Source: Eutreptiella sp. 'Long Island Sound 2002' (Eukaryota; Euglenozoa; Euglenophyceae; Eutreptiales; Eutreptiaceae). From it: 64,000 nt of DNA. Shown here one piece after another: positions 25,701 through 37,560 of the stretch. Within the stretch, counting starts at the first letter, position 1; each line of letters starts with the position of its first letter. The position numbers and the translations under genes were made by a program. The stretch spans positions 18,072,950-18,136,949 of the forward strand of contig OZ038400.1 in assembly GCA_964036045.1 (NCBI GenBank), given 5' to 3'. A model generated the notes under the pieces. That model ran no database searches, was not told where the DNA came from, and was given only the letters and a program-made list of their open reading frames with translations.

Positions 25701-28700
25701 AAAAAAAAACTGATCAATGCAGAAAAAAAAAAAATTTTTTTTAGAGGGCACGTCGTCTTTGCAACCAATATAAAAAAAAAAAAAAAAAAACTTCAGGGCT
25801 GGTCCTCTTTGTGATCAATGAATAAAAAAAAAAAAAAACTTAGAGGGCTGGTCGTCTTTGTAATCAATGAGAGAAAAAAAAAAAAAAAACTTAGAGGGCC
25901 GGTCGTCTTTGTGATCAATGAGAAAAAAAAGAAAAAAAAAAAAAACTTAGAGGGCTGGTCGTCTTTGGGATCAATGAAAAAAAAAAAAAGAAAAAAGTTA
26001 AGGGCAGGTCCTCTTTGTGATCAATGAAAAGTAAAAAAAAAAAAGGGAATTGAAGGACCGGTCGTCTTTGTGATCAATGAAAAAAAAAAAAAGAAAAGAA
26101 AATTGAGGGCTAGTCGTCTTTGTGATCAATGAAAAAAAAAAAAAAAAAACCTTAGAGGGCTGGTCGTCTTTGTGATAAATGAAGAAAAAAAAAAAAAAAA
26201 ACTTTAGAGGGCTGGTCCTCTTTGTGATCAATGAAAACAAAAAAACAAAAAAAAAAAACTTAGAGGGCCGGTCGTCTTTGTGCTCAATGAAAAAATAAAA
26301 AAAAAAAAAGAGGGCTAGTCGTCTTTGTGATCAATGAAAAAAGAAAAAAAAAATTAGAGGGCGGGTCATCTTTGTGATCAGTGAAAAAAAAAAAAAAAAA
26401 AAAAATAGAGGGCCGGTCGTCTTTGTGAACAATGAAAAAAAAAAAAAAAAAAAATTCAGGGCTAGTCCTCTTTGTGATCAATGAAAAAAACAAAACAAGA
26501 AAAAAAAAAAATTAGAGGGCCGGTCGTCTTTGTGATCAATGAAAAAAAAAGAAAAAAAAATAGAGGGCTAGTCGTCTTTGTGATCAATGAAAAAAAAAAA
26601 AAAAAAAAACTTGGGGGGCCGGTCGTCTTTGTGATCAATGCGAAAAAAAAAAAAAAAACTTAGAGGGCTGGTCGTCTTTGTGATCAATGAAAAAAAAAAA
26701 AAAAGAAAGAAAATTGAGGGCTAGTCGTCTTTGTGATCAATGAAAAAAAAAAAAAAAAGAAAAACTTAGGGCCGGTCGTCTTTGTGATCAATGAAAAAAA
26801 AAAAAAAAAAAAACTTAGAGGGCCGGTCGTCTTTGTGATCAATGAAAAAGAAAAAGAAAAAAAATAAAAAAAATTGGAGGGCGGGTCGTCCTTGTGATCA
26901 ATGAAAAAAAAAAAAAAAATAGAGGGCTAGTCGTCTTTGTGATCAATGAAAAAAAAAAAAAAAAACTTAGAAGGCTGGTCGTCTTTGTGAACAATGAAAA
27001 AAAAAATGAAAAAAGAAAAAAAAAAACCTACAGGGCTGGTCGTCTTTGTGATCAATCAGAAAAAAAAAAAAAGAAAAAAAACTTAGAGGGCGGGTCGTCT
27101 TCATGATTAATGAAAAAAAAAAAAAAAAAAAAACTTAGAGGGCGGGTCGTCTTTGTGATCAATGAAAAAAAAAAAAAAAAAAAACTTAGTGGACCGGTCG
27201 TCTTTGTGATCAATGAAAAAAAAAAAAAAAAAAATTGAGGGCTAGTCGTCTTTGCGATCAATGAAAAAAAAAAAAAAAACTCAGAGGGCCGGTCGTCTTT
27301 GTGTTCAATGAAAAAAAAAAAAAAAAACTTAGAGGGCTGGTCGTCTTTGTGATGAATGAAAAAAAAAAAAAAAAAATTCAGGGCCGGTCCTCTTTGTGAT
27401 CAATGAAAAAAAAAAAAAAAAAAAACTTTAGAGGGCTGGTCGTCTTTGTGACCAATGAAAAAAAAAAAAAAAAAAAAAAAACTTCACGGCTAAACCTCTT
27501 TGTAATCAATGAAAAAAAGAAAACAAAAAAAAAAAAATAGAGGGCCAGTCGTCTTTGTGATAAATGAAGAAAAAAAAAAAAAAACTTTGGAGGGCTGGTC
27601 ATCTTCCTGATCAATGAAAAAAAAAAAAAAAAAAAAAGACTTCAGCGCTGGTCCTCTTTGTGATCAATGAAAACAAAAAAACAAAAAAAAAAACTTCGAG
27701 GGCCGGTCGTCTTTGTGCTCAATGAAAAAAAAAAAAAAAAAAAAGAGGGCTAGTCGTCTTTGTGATCAATGAAAAAAGAAAAAAAAAATTAGAGGGCTGG
27801 TCGTCTTTGTAATCAATGAGAGAAAAAAAAAAAAAAACTTAGAGGGCCGGTCGTCTTTGTGATCAATGAGAAAAAAAAGAAAAAAAAAAAAAACTTAGAG
27901 GGCTGGTCGTCTTTGGGATCAATGAAAAAAAAAAAAAGAAAAAAGTTAAGGGCAGGTCCTCTTTGTGATCAATGAAAAGTAAAAAAAAAAAAGGGAATTG
28001 AAGGACCGGTCGTCTTTGTGATCAATGAAAAAAAAAAAAAAGAAAAGAAAATTGAGGGCTAGTCGTCTTTGTGATCAATGAAAAAGAAAAAAAAAACCTT
28101 AGAGGGCTGGTCGTCTTTGTGATAAATGAAGAAAAAAAAAAAAAAAACTTTAGAGGGCTGGTCCTCTTTGTGATCAATGAAAACAAAAAAACAAAAAAAA
28201 AAAAAACTTAGAGGGCCGGTCGTCTTTGTGCTCAATGAAAAAAAAAAAAAAAAAAAGAGGGCTAGTCGTCTTTGTGATCAATGAAAAAAGAAAAAAAAAA
28301 TTAGAGGGCGGGTCATCTTTGTGATCAGTGAAAAAAAAAAAAAAAAAAAGAAAATAGAGGGCCGGTCGTCTTTGTGAACAATGAAAAAAAAAAAAAAAAA
28401 AATTCAGGGCTAGTCCTCTTTGTGATCAATGAAAAAAACAAAACAAGAAAAAAAAATTAGAGGGCCGGTCGTCTTTGTGATCAATGAAAAAAAAAGAAAA
28501 AAAAAATAGAGGGCTAGTCGTCTTTGTGATCAATGAAAAAAAAAAAAAAAAAAAACTTGGGGGGCCGGTCGTCTTTGTGATCAATGCGAAAAAAAAAAAA
28601 AAACTTAGAGGGCTGGTCGTCTTTGTGATCAATGAAAAAAAAAAAAAAAAAGAAAATTGAGGGCTAGTCGTCTTTGTGATCAATGAAAAAAAAAAAAAAA

Positions 28701-30170
28701 AGAAAAACTTAGGGCCGGTCGTCTTTGTGATCAATGAAAAAAAAAAAAAAAAAAAAACTTAGAGGGCCGGTCGTCTTTGTGATCAATGAAAAAGAAAAAG
28801 AAAAAAAATAAAAAAAATTGGAGGGCGGGTCGTCTTTGTGATCAATGAAAAAAAAAAAAAAAAAATAGAGGGCTAGTCGTCTTTGTGATCAATGAAAAAA
28901 AAAAAAAAAAACTTAGAAGGCTGGTCGTCTTTGTGAACAATGAAAAAAAAAATGAAAAAAGAAAAAAAAAACCTACAGGGCTGGTCGTCTTTGTGATCAA
29001 TGAGAAAAAAAAAAAAAGAAAAAAAACTTAGAGGGCGGGTCGTCTTCATGATTAATGAAAAAAAAAAAAAAAAAAAAACTTAGAGGGCGGGTCGTCTTTG
29101 TGATCAATGAAAAAGAAAAGAAAAAAAAAAACTTAGTGGACCGGTCGTCTTTGTGATCAATGAAAAAAGAAAAAAAAAAAATTGAGGGCTAGTCGTCTTT
29201 GCCATCAATGAAAAAAAAAAAAAAAACTTAGAGGGCTGGTCGTCTTTGTGGTCTACGAAGAAAAGAAAAAAAAAAAAAAAACTCAGAGGGCCGGTCGTCT
29301 TTGTGTTCAATGAAAAAAAAAAAAAAATAGAGGGCTAGTCGTCTTTGTGATCAATGAAAAAAAAAAAAAAAATTTAGAGGGCTGGTCGTCTTTGTTATCA
29401 ATGAAAAAAAAAAAAAAAACTTAGAGGGCTGGTCGTCTTTGTGATGAATGAAAAAAAAAAAAAAAAAAAATTCAGGGCCGGTCCTCTTTGTGATCAATGA
29501 AAAAAAAAAAAAAAAACTTTAGAGGGCTGGTCGTCTTTGTGACTAATGAAAAAAAAAAAAAAAAAAAAAAAAACCTTCACGGCTAAACCTCTTTGTAATC
29601 AATGAAAAAAAAAAAACAAAAAAAAAAAAATAGAGGGCCAGTCGTCTTTGTGATAAATGAAGAAAAAAAAAAAAAAAACTTTGGAGGGCTGGTCGTCTTC
29701 CTGATCAATGAAAAAAAAAAAAAAAAAAAAAAACTTCGAGGGCCGGTCGTCTTTGTGCTCAATGAAAAAAAAAAAAAAAAAAAAAAGAGGGCTAGTCGTC
29801 TTTGTGATCAATGAAAAAAGAAAAAAAAATTAGAGGGCCGGTCGTCTTTGTGAACAATGAAAAAAAAAAAAAAATGGAGGGCTAGTCGTCTTTGTGGTCA
29901 ATGAAAAAAAAAAAAAAAAAAACTTAGAGGGCTAGTCCTCTTTGTGATCAATGAAAAAAAAAAAAAAAAAAATTGAGGGCCGGTCGTCTTTGTGATCAAT
30001 GAAAGAAAAAAAAAAATGGAGGGCTAGTCGTCTTTGTGGTCAATGAAAAAAAAAAAAAAAAAAACTTAGAGGGCCGGTCGTCTTTGTGATCAATGAAAAA
30101 AAAAAAAAAAAAAAAAAAAAACCGGGAGACCGGTCGTCTTTGTGAACAATGAAAAAAAAAAAAAAAAAAA
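25700..30170 (+). repeat. Tandem higher-order duplication, period about 1.95-2.1 kb
   Basis: About 25,850-27,800 and 27,800-29,820 repeat the same variant order: AATGAGAGAAAA (about 25,865 and 27,814), AAAAGTAAAA followed by GGGAATTGAAGG (about 26,028 and 27,976), ACAAAACAAG (about 26,487 and 28,438), GATTAATG after TCTTCAT (about 27,101 and 29,048) and TTCACGGCTAAACC (about 27,482 and 29,575). The second copy contains the cleanest unoccupied version of the retrotransposon target (near 28,635). Confidence 0.8.
28614..28670 (+). other. Unoccupied paralogue of the LINE target site
   Basis: GGCTGGTCGTC, GATCAATG, 17 A (28,635-28,651), G, AAAA, TTGAGGGCTAG. The left part equals the satellite just 5' of the element (except GATCATTG there), and the GAAAATTGAGGG part equals the satellite just 3' of it. 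The preceding monomers (GATCAATGCG linker, TTGGGGGGCCGG/TTGTAGGGCCGG, ACAAAACAAG) and following monomers (GAAAAACTTAGGGCC) also match. It shows how the target looked before insertion. Confidence 0.75.
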
Positions 30171-32120
30171 ACTTAGAGGGCCGGTCGTCTTTGTGATGAA
30201 TGAAAGAAAATAAAAAGAAAAAAAAAAAAACTTAGAGGGCCGGTCGTCTTTGTGATCAATGACAAAAAAAAAAAAAAAAAGAAAAACTTAGGGCCGGTCG
30301 TCTTTGTGATCAATGAAAAAAAAAAAAAAAAACTTAGAGGGCTGTTCGTCTTTGTGATCAATGAAAAAAAAAAGAAAAAAAATAAAAAAAATTAGAGGGC
30401 GGGTCGTCTTTGTGATCAATGAAAAAAAAAAAAAAAAAATAGAGGGCTAGTCGTCTTTGTGATCAATGAAAAAAGAAAAAAAAAAAACTTAGAAGGCTGG
30501 TCGTCTTTTTGAACAATGAAAAAAAAAAAGAAAAAAGAAAAAAAAAACCTACAGGGCTGGTCGTCTTTGTGATCAATGAAAAAAAAAAAAAGAAAAAAAA
30601 CTTAGAGGGCTGGTCGTCTTCGTGATCAATGAAAAAAAAAAAAAAAAATCAGAGGGCGGGTCGTCTTTGTGATCAATGAAAAAAAAAAAAAAAAAAACCT
30701 AGTGGACCGGTCGTCTTTGTGATCAATGAAAAAAAAAAAAAAAAAAGAAAATTGAGGGCTAGTCGTCTTTGTGATCAATGAAAAAAAAAAAAAAACTTGG
30801 AGGGCTGGTCGTCTTTGTGATCAATGAAGAAAAAAAAAAAAAACTTTAGTGGGCTGGTCGTCTTTGTGATCAATGAAAAAAAAAAAAAAAAAATTCAGGG
30901 CCGGTCCTCTTTGTGATCAATGAAAAAAAAAACCAAAAAAAAAAATTAGAGGGCCGGTCGTCTTTGTGATCAATGAAAAAAAAAAAAAAAATAGAGGGCT
31001 AGTCGTCTTTGTGATCAATGAAAAAAAAAAAAAATTAGAGGGCCGGTCGTCTTTGTTACCAATGAAAAAAAAAAAAAAAAAAAAACTTAGAGGGCCGGTC
31101 GTCTGTGTGATCAGTAAAAAAAAAAAAAAAAAGAATAAGAGGCTAGTCGTCTTTGTGATCAATGAAGAAAAAAAAAATTGATCAATGCAGAAAAAAAAAA
31201 AAATTTTTTTAGAGGGCAGGTCGTCTTTGCAACAAATGAAAAAAAAAAAAAAAAAAAAAACTTCAGGGCTGGTCCTCTTTGTGATCAATGAATAAAAAAA
31301 AAAATTAGAGGGCCGGTCGTCTTTGTGATCAATGAAAAAAAAAAAAAAAAAACTTAGAGGGCTGGTCGTCTTTGTGATCAATAAAAAAAAAAAAAAAAAA
31401 ACTTCAGCGCTGGTCCTCTTTGTGATCAATGAAAACAAAAAAAAAAAAAAAAAACTTAGAGGGCCGGTCGTCTTTGTGATCAATGAAAAAAAAAACAAAA
31501 AAAAAAGAGGGCTAGTCGTCTTTGTGATCAATGAAAAAAGGAAAAAAAAAAATTAGAGGGCCAGTCGTCTTTGTGATCAGTGCAAAAAAAAAAAAAAAAA
31601 AAACTTAGAGGGCCGGTCGTCTTTGTGAACAATGAAAAAAAAAAAAAATAGAGGGCTGGTCGTCTTTGTGATCAATGAATAAAAAATAAATAAAAATAAA
31701 AATTAGAGGGCTGGTCGTCTTTGTCATCAATGAAAAAAAAAAAAAACGTACAGGGCCGGTCCTCTTTGTGATCAATGAAAAAAAAAAAAAAAAAAACTTA
31801 GGGGGCAAGTCGTCTTTGTGATCAATGAAAAAAAAAAAAAAAAAAAAACTTAGAGGGCCGGTCGTCTTTGTGAACAATGAAAAAAAAAAAAAAGAATAGA
31901 GGGCTGGTCAACTTTGTGATCAATGAAAAAAAAAAAAAAAAAAAATTAGAGGGCTGGTCGTCTTTGTGATCAATGAAAAAAAAAAAAAAAGAGTACAGGG
32001 CCGGTCCTCTTTGTGATCAATAAAAAAAAAAAAAAAAAAAAAAAAAACTTAGAGGGCGAGTCGTCTTTGTGATCAATGAAAAAAAAAAAAAAAACTTAGA
32101 GGGCCGGTCGTCTTTGTGAT
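30170..32120 (+). repeat. Satellite block with a second copy about 11.8 kb downstream
   Basis: The order GCTGTTCGTC (about 30,343), TCTGTGTGATCAGT (about 31,101), truncated monomer with T-run (about 31,180-31,210), TTCAGCGC (about 31,403) and GGGCCAGTCG with GATCAGTGC (about 31,560-31,582) recurs at about 42,193, 42,908, 43,037-43,069, 43,211 and 43,369-43,393. Only satellite sequence is present. Confidence 0.7.
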
Positions 32121-33190
32121 CACTGAAAAAAAAAAAAAAAAGAAAAACTTAGGGCCGGTCGTCTTTGTGACCAATGAAAAAAAAAAAAAAAACTTAGAGG
32201 GCTGGTCGTCTTTGTGATCAATGAAAAAAAAAAGGAAAAAAAATAAAAAAAATTAGAGGGCGGGTCGTCTTTGTGAACAATGTAAAAAAAAAAAAAAAAA
32301 AATAGAGGGCTAGTCGCCTTTGTGATCAATGAAAAAAAAAAAATAAAACTTGGAGGGCTGGTCGTCTTTGTGATCAATGAAAAAAAAAAAAAAAAAATTA
32401 TAGGGCTGGTCGTCTTTGTAAACAATGAAAAAAAAAAGGAAAAAAAAAAAAAAACCTAGAGGGCTGGTCGTCTTTGTGATCAATGAGAAAAAAAAACAAA
32501 AAAAAAAAAACTTAGAGGGCTGGTCGTCTCTGTGATCAATGAAAAAAAAAAAAAAAGAAAACATAGAGGGCTAGTCGTCTTTGTGATCAATGAAAAAAAA
32601 AAAAATTAGAGGGCGGGTCGTCTTTGTGATCAATGAAAAAAAAAAAAAAAAAAAAACCTTAGAGGGCCGGTCGTCTTTGTGAACAATAAAAAAAAAAAAA
32701 AAAAAAAAACTTAGAGGGCCGGTCACCTTTGTGATCAATGAAAAAAAAAAAAAAAAAAAAACTTACAGGGCCGGTCGTCTTTGTGATGAATGAAAGGAAA
32801 TAAAAAAAAAAAAAAAACTTAGAGGGCCGGTCGTCTTTGTGATCAATGAAAAAAAAAAAAAAAAAGAAAAACTTAGGGCCGGTCGTCTTTGTGATCAATG
32901 AAAAAAAAAAAAAAAAAAAACCTTCAAAGGCTGGTCGTCTTTTGTGATCAATGAAGAAAAAAAAAATGATCAATGAAGAAAAAAATAAAAACAAAAAAAA
33001 ATTTAGAGGGCTGGTCGTCTTTGCGATCAATGAAAAAAAAAAAAAAAAAAACCCTACAGGGCTGGTCCTCTTTGTGATCAATGCAAGAAAAAAACAAAAA
33101 AAATAAAACCTTACAGGGCGGGTCGTCTTTGTGATCAATGAAAAAAAAAAAAAAATAGAGGGCTAGTCGTCTTTGCGATCAATGCAAAAA
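32120..33190 (+). repeat. Satellite unit shared with 37.5-38.6 kb and 39-40 kb
   Basis: The order 'GAAAAACTTAGGGCC core ending GACCAATG', 'GGAAAAAAAATAAAAAA linker', GAAAGGAAAT monomer, truncated monomer and TTTGCGATCAATG core (about 32,145 to 33,030) is repeated twice more downstream with an average offset of 1.46 kb between the later two copies. Nothing else is present. Confidence 0.6.
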
Positions 33191-35340
33191 AAAAAAAACA
33201 AAAACTTGGAGGGCTGGTCGTCTTTGTGATTAATCAAAAAAAAAAAAAAAAACAAATTAGAGGGCCGGTCGTCTTTGTGATCAATGGAGAAAAAAAAACC
33301 AAAAAGAAAAAAAATTTGGAGGGCCGGTCGTCTTTGTGATCAATGAAAAAAAAAAAAAAAAAAAACTTGAAGTGCCGGTCGTCTTTGTGATCAATGAAAA
33401 AAAAAAAAAACAAATTAGAGGGCTGGTCGTCTTTGTGATCAATGAAAAAAAAAAAAAAAAACCTAAACCTTAGAGGGATGTTCGTCTTTTTGATCAATGA
33501 AAAAAAATAAACAAAAAAAAAAGTGAGAGGGCGGGTCGTCTTTGTGATCAATGAAAAAAAAAAAAGAAAAAAAAAAAACTTAGTGGACCGGTCGTCTTTC
33601 TGATCAATAAAAAAAAAAAAAAAAAAAAAGAAAATTGAGGGCTAGTCGTCTTTGTGATCAATGAAAAAAAACAAAAAAAAAAAACTTAGAGGGGCGGTCG
33701 TCTTTGTGCTCAATGAAAAAAAAAAAAAAAAAAAGAGGGCTAGTCGTCTTTGTGATCAATGAAAAAAGAAAAAAAAAATTAGAGGGCTGGTCGTCTTTGT
33801 GATTAGTGAAAAAAAAAAAAAAAAACTCAGAGGGCCGGTCGTCTTTGTGAACAATGAAAAAAAAAAAAAAAAAAAAAAAAACCTGGAGACCGGTCGTCTT
33901 TGTGAACAATGAAAAAAAAAAACAAAAAAAAAAAAATAGAGGGCCGGTCGTCTTTGTGATCAATGAAAGAAAAAAAAAATGGAGGGCTAGTCGTCTTTGT
34001 GATCAATGAAAAAAAAAAAAAAAACTTAGAGGGCCGGTCGTCTTTGTGATCAATGAAAAAAAAAAAAAAAAAAAAACCAAGAGACCGGTCGTCTTTGTGA
34101 ACAAGGAAAAAAAAAAAAAAAAAAAAAAAAACTTAGAGGGCCGGTCGTCTTTGTGATCAATGAAAAAAAAAAAAAAAAATTAGAGGGCCGGTCGTCTTTG
34201 TGATGAATGAAAGAAAATAAAGAAAAAAAAAAAAACTTAGAGGGCCGGTCGTCTTTGTGATCAATGACAAAAAAAAAAAAAGAAAAACTTAGGGCCGGTC
34301 GTCTTGATGATCAATGAAAAAAAAAAAAAAAAAACTTAGAGGGCTGTTCGTCTTTGTGATCAATGAAAAAAAAAAAGAAAAAAAATAAAAAAAATTAGAG
34401 GGCGGGTCGTCTTTGTGATCAATGAAAAAAAAAAAAAAAATAGAAGGCTAGTCGTCTTTGTGATCAATGAAAAAAAAAAAAAAAACTTAGAAGGCTGGTC
34501 GTCTTTTTGAACAAAGAAAAAAAAAAGAAAAAAGAAAAAAAAAACCTACAGGGCTGGTCGTCTTTGTGATCAATGAGAAAAAAAAAAAGAAAAAAAACTT
34601 AGAGGGCTGGTCGTCTTCGTGATCAATGAAAAAAAAAAAAAAAAAAAAACTCAGAGGGCGGGTCGTCTTTGAAATCAATGAAAAAAAAAAAAAAAAAAAA
34701 ACTTGGTGGACCGGTCGTCTTTGTGATCAATGAAAAAAAAAAAAAAAAAAGAAAATTGAGGGCTAGTCGTCTTTGTGATCAATGAAAAAAAAAAAAAAAA
34801 AACTTAGAGGGCTGGTCGTCTTTGTGATCAATGAAGAAAAAAAAAAAGAAAAAAACTTTAGTGGGCTGGTCGTCTTTGTGATCAATGAAAAAAAAAAAAA
34901 AAAAAGAATTCAGGGCCGGTCCTCTTTGTGATCAATGAAAAAAAAAACAAAAAAAAAAAACTTAGAGGGCCGGTCGTCTTTGTGATCAATGAAAAAAAAA
35001 AAAAAAAATAGAGGGCTAGTCGTCTTTGTGATCAATGAAAAAGAAAAAAAAAAACTTAGAGGACTGGTCGTCTTTGTGATCAGTGAAAAAAAAAAAAAAA
35101 AATAAGAGGCTAGTCGTCTTTGTGATCAATGAAAAAAAAAAAAAAAAAAACTTAGTGGGCTGGACGTCTTTGTGATCAATGCAGAAAAAAAAAAAATTTA
35201 GAGGGCAGGTCGTCTTTGCAACCAATGAAAAACTAAAAAAAAAAAAAAAACACTTCAGGGCTGGTCCTCTTTGTGATCAATGAATAAAATAAAAAAAAAC
35301 TTAGAGGGCTGGTCGTCTTTGTAATCAATGAGAAAAAAAA
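33190..35340 (+). repeat. Third copy of the 2.1-kb unit
   Basis: GATTAATCAAAA with a CAATGGAG linker (about 33,230-33,290), AGAGGGATGTTCG (about 33,470), GGAGACCGG (about 33,885), TAGTGGACCGG/TGGTGGACCGG, the truncated-monomer region and GGGCAGGTCG with CAACCAATG (about 35,205) match the order in 6.4-10.4 kb. The best-matching copy lies about 24.7 kb upstream, so this unit is dispersed as well as tandem. Confidence 0.65.
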
Positions 35341-37560
35341 AAAAAATTTAGAGGGCCGGTCCTCTTTGTGATCAATGAAAAGAAAAAAAAAAAAAAAACT
35401 TAGAGGGCTGGTCGTCTTTGTGATCGATAAAAAAAAAAAAAAAAAAATTGAGGGCTAGTCGTCTTTGTGATCAATGAAAAAAAAAAAAAAAAACCTGAGA
35501 GGGCTGGTCGTCTTTGTGATAAATGAAGAAAAAAAAAAAAACTTTAGAGGGCCGGTCGTCTTCCTGATCAATGAAAAAAAAAAAAAAAAAAAAAACTTCA
35601 GCGCTGGTCCTCTTTGTGATCAATGAAAACAAAAAAACAAAAAAAAAAAACTTAGAGGGCCGGTCGTCTTTGTGATCAATGCAAAAAAAAAAACAAAAAA
35701 AAAAGAGGGCTAGTCGTCTTTGTGATCAATGAAAAAAGAAAAAAAAATTAGAGGGCCAGTCGTCTTTGTGATCAGTGCAAAAAAAAAAAAAAAAAAACTT
35801 AGAGGGCCGGTCGTCTTTGTGAACAATTAAAAAAAAAAAAAATAGATGGCTGGTCGTCTTTGTGATCAATGAAAAAAAAAAAAAAAAATTAGAGGGCTGG
35901 TCGTCTTTGTGATCAATGAAAAAAAAAAAAAAACGTACAGGGCTGGTCCTCTTTGTGATCAATGAAAAAAAAAAAAAAAAAAAAAAACTTAGAGGGCGAG
36001 TCGTCTTTGTGATCAATGAAAAAAAAAAAAAAAAAAAAAACAACTTAGAGGGCCGGTCGTCTTTGTGAACAATGAAAAAAAAAAAACATTAGAGGGCTGG
36101 TCGTCTTTGTGATCAATGAAAAAAAAAACGTACAGGGCTGGTCCTCTTTGTGATCAATGAAAAAAAAGAAAAAAAAAAAAGATAGAGGGCTAGTCGTCTT
36201 TGTGATCAATGAAAAAAAAAAAATTAGAGGGCTGGTCGTCTTTGTTATCAATGAAAAAAAAAAAAAAAAAAACTTAGAGGGCTGGTCGTCTTTGTGATCA
36301 GTGAAAAAAAAAAAAAAAATAAGAGGCTAGTCGTCTTTGTGATCAATGAAAAAAAAAAAAAAAAAAAAACTTAGTGGGCTGGACGTCTTTGTGATCAATG
36401 CAGAAAAAAAAAAAAAATTTAGAGGGCAGGTCGTCTTTGCAACCAATGAAAAAAAAAAAAAAAAAAAAACTTCAGGGCTGGTCCTCTTTGTGATCAATGA
36501 ATAAAAAATAAAAAAAACTTGGAGGGCTGGTCGTCTTTGTAATCAATGAGAAAAAAAAAAAAAACTTAGAGGGCCGGTCCTCTTTGTGATTAATGAAAAG
36601 AAAAAAAAAAAAAACTTAGAGGGCTGGTCGTCTTTGTGATCAATGAAAAAAAAAAAAAAAAAGAAAATTGAGGGCTAGTCGGCTTTGTGATCAGTGAAAA
36701 AAAAAAAAAAAAACCTTAGAGGGCTGGTCGTCTTTGTGATAAATGAAGAAAAAAAAAAAAAAAAACTTTAGAGGGCGGGTCGTCTTCCTCATCAATGAAA
36801 AAAAAAAAAAAAAAAAAAAACTTCAGCGCTGGTCCTCTTTGTGATCAATGAAAACAAAAAAACAAAAAAAAAAAAACTTAGAGGGCCGGTCGTCTTTGTG
36901 ATCAATGCAAAAAAAAAAACAAAAAAAAAAGAGGGCTAGTCGTCTTTGTGATCAATGAAAAAAGAAAAAAAGAATTAGAGGGCCAGTCGTCTTTGTGATC
37001 AGTGCAAAAAAAAAAAAAAAAACTTAGAGGGCCGGTCGTCTTTGTGAACAATGAAAAAAAAAAAAATAGATGGCTGGTCGTCTTTGTGATCAATGAAAAA
37101 AAAAAAAAAAAATTAGAGGGCTGGTCGTCTTTGTGATCAATGAAAAAAAAAAAAAACGTACAGGGCTGGTCCTCTTTGTGATCAATGAAAAAAATAAAAA
37201 AATAAAAAAAAAACTTAGAGGGCGAGTCGTCTTTGTGATCAATGAAAAAAAAAAAAAAAAAAAAACTTAGAGGGCCGGTCGTCTTTGTGAACAATGAAAA
37301 AAAAAAAAAAAAAAATAGAGGGCTGGTCAACTTTGTGATCAATGAAAAAAAAAAATAATAAAAATAAAAATTAGAGGGCTGGTCGTCTTTGTGATCAATG
37401 AAAAAAAAAAAAAACGTACAGGGCTGGTCCTCTTTGTGATCAATGAAAAAAAAAAAAAAAAAAAAAAAAAACTTAGAGGGCGAGTCGTCTTTGTGATCAA
37501 TGAAAAAAAAAAAAAAAAAAAAAAACTTAGAGGGCCGGTCGTCTTTGTGATCAATGAAAA
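35100..37560 (+). repeat. Tandem higher-order duplication, period about 1.22 kb
   Basis: About 35,100-36,300 is repeated at about 36,300-37,530. Shared markers: AATGCAG with a short TTTAGAGGGCAGG (about 35,180 and 36,400), TTCAGCGC (about 35,595 and 36,821), GGGCCAGTCG with GATCAGTGC (about 35,754-35,778 and 36,981-37,005), TAGATGGCTGG (about 35,842 and 37,067) and GGGCGAGTCG (about 35,994 and 37,220). Nothing else is present. Confidence 0.75.
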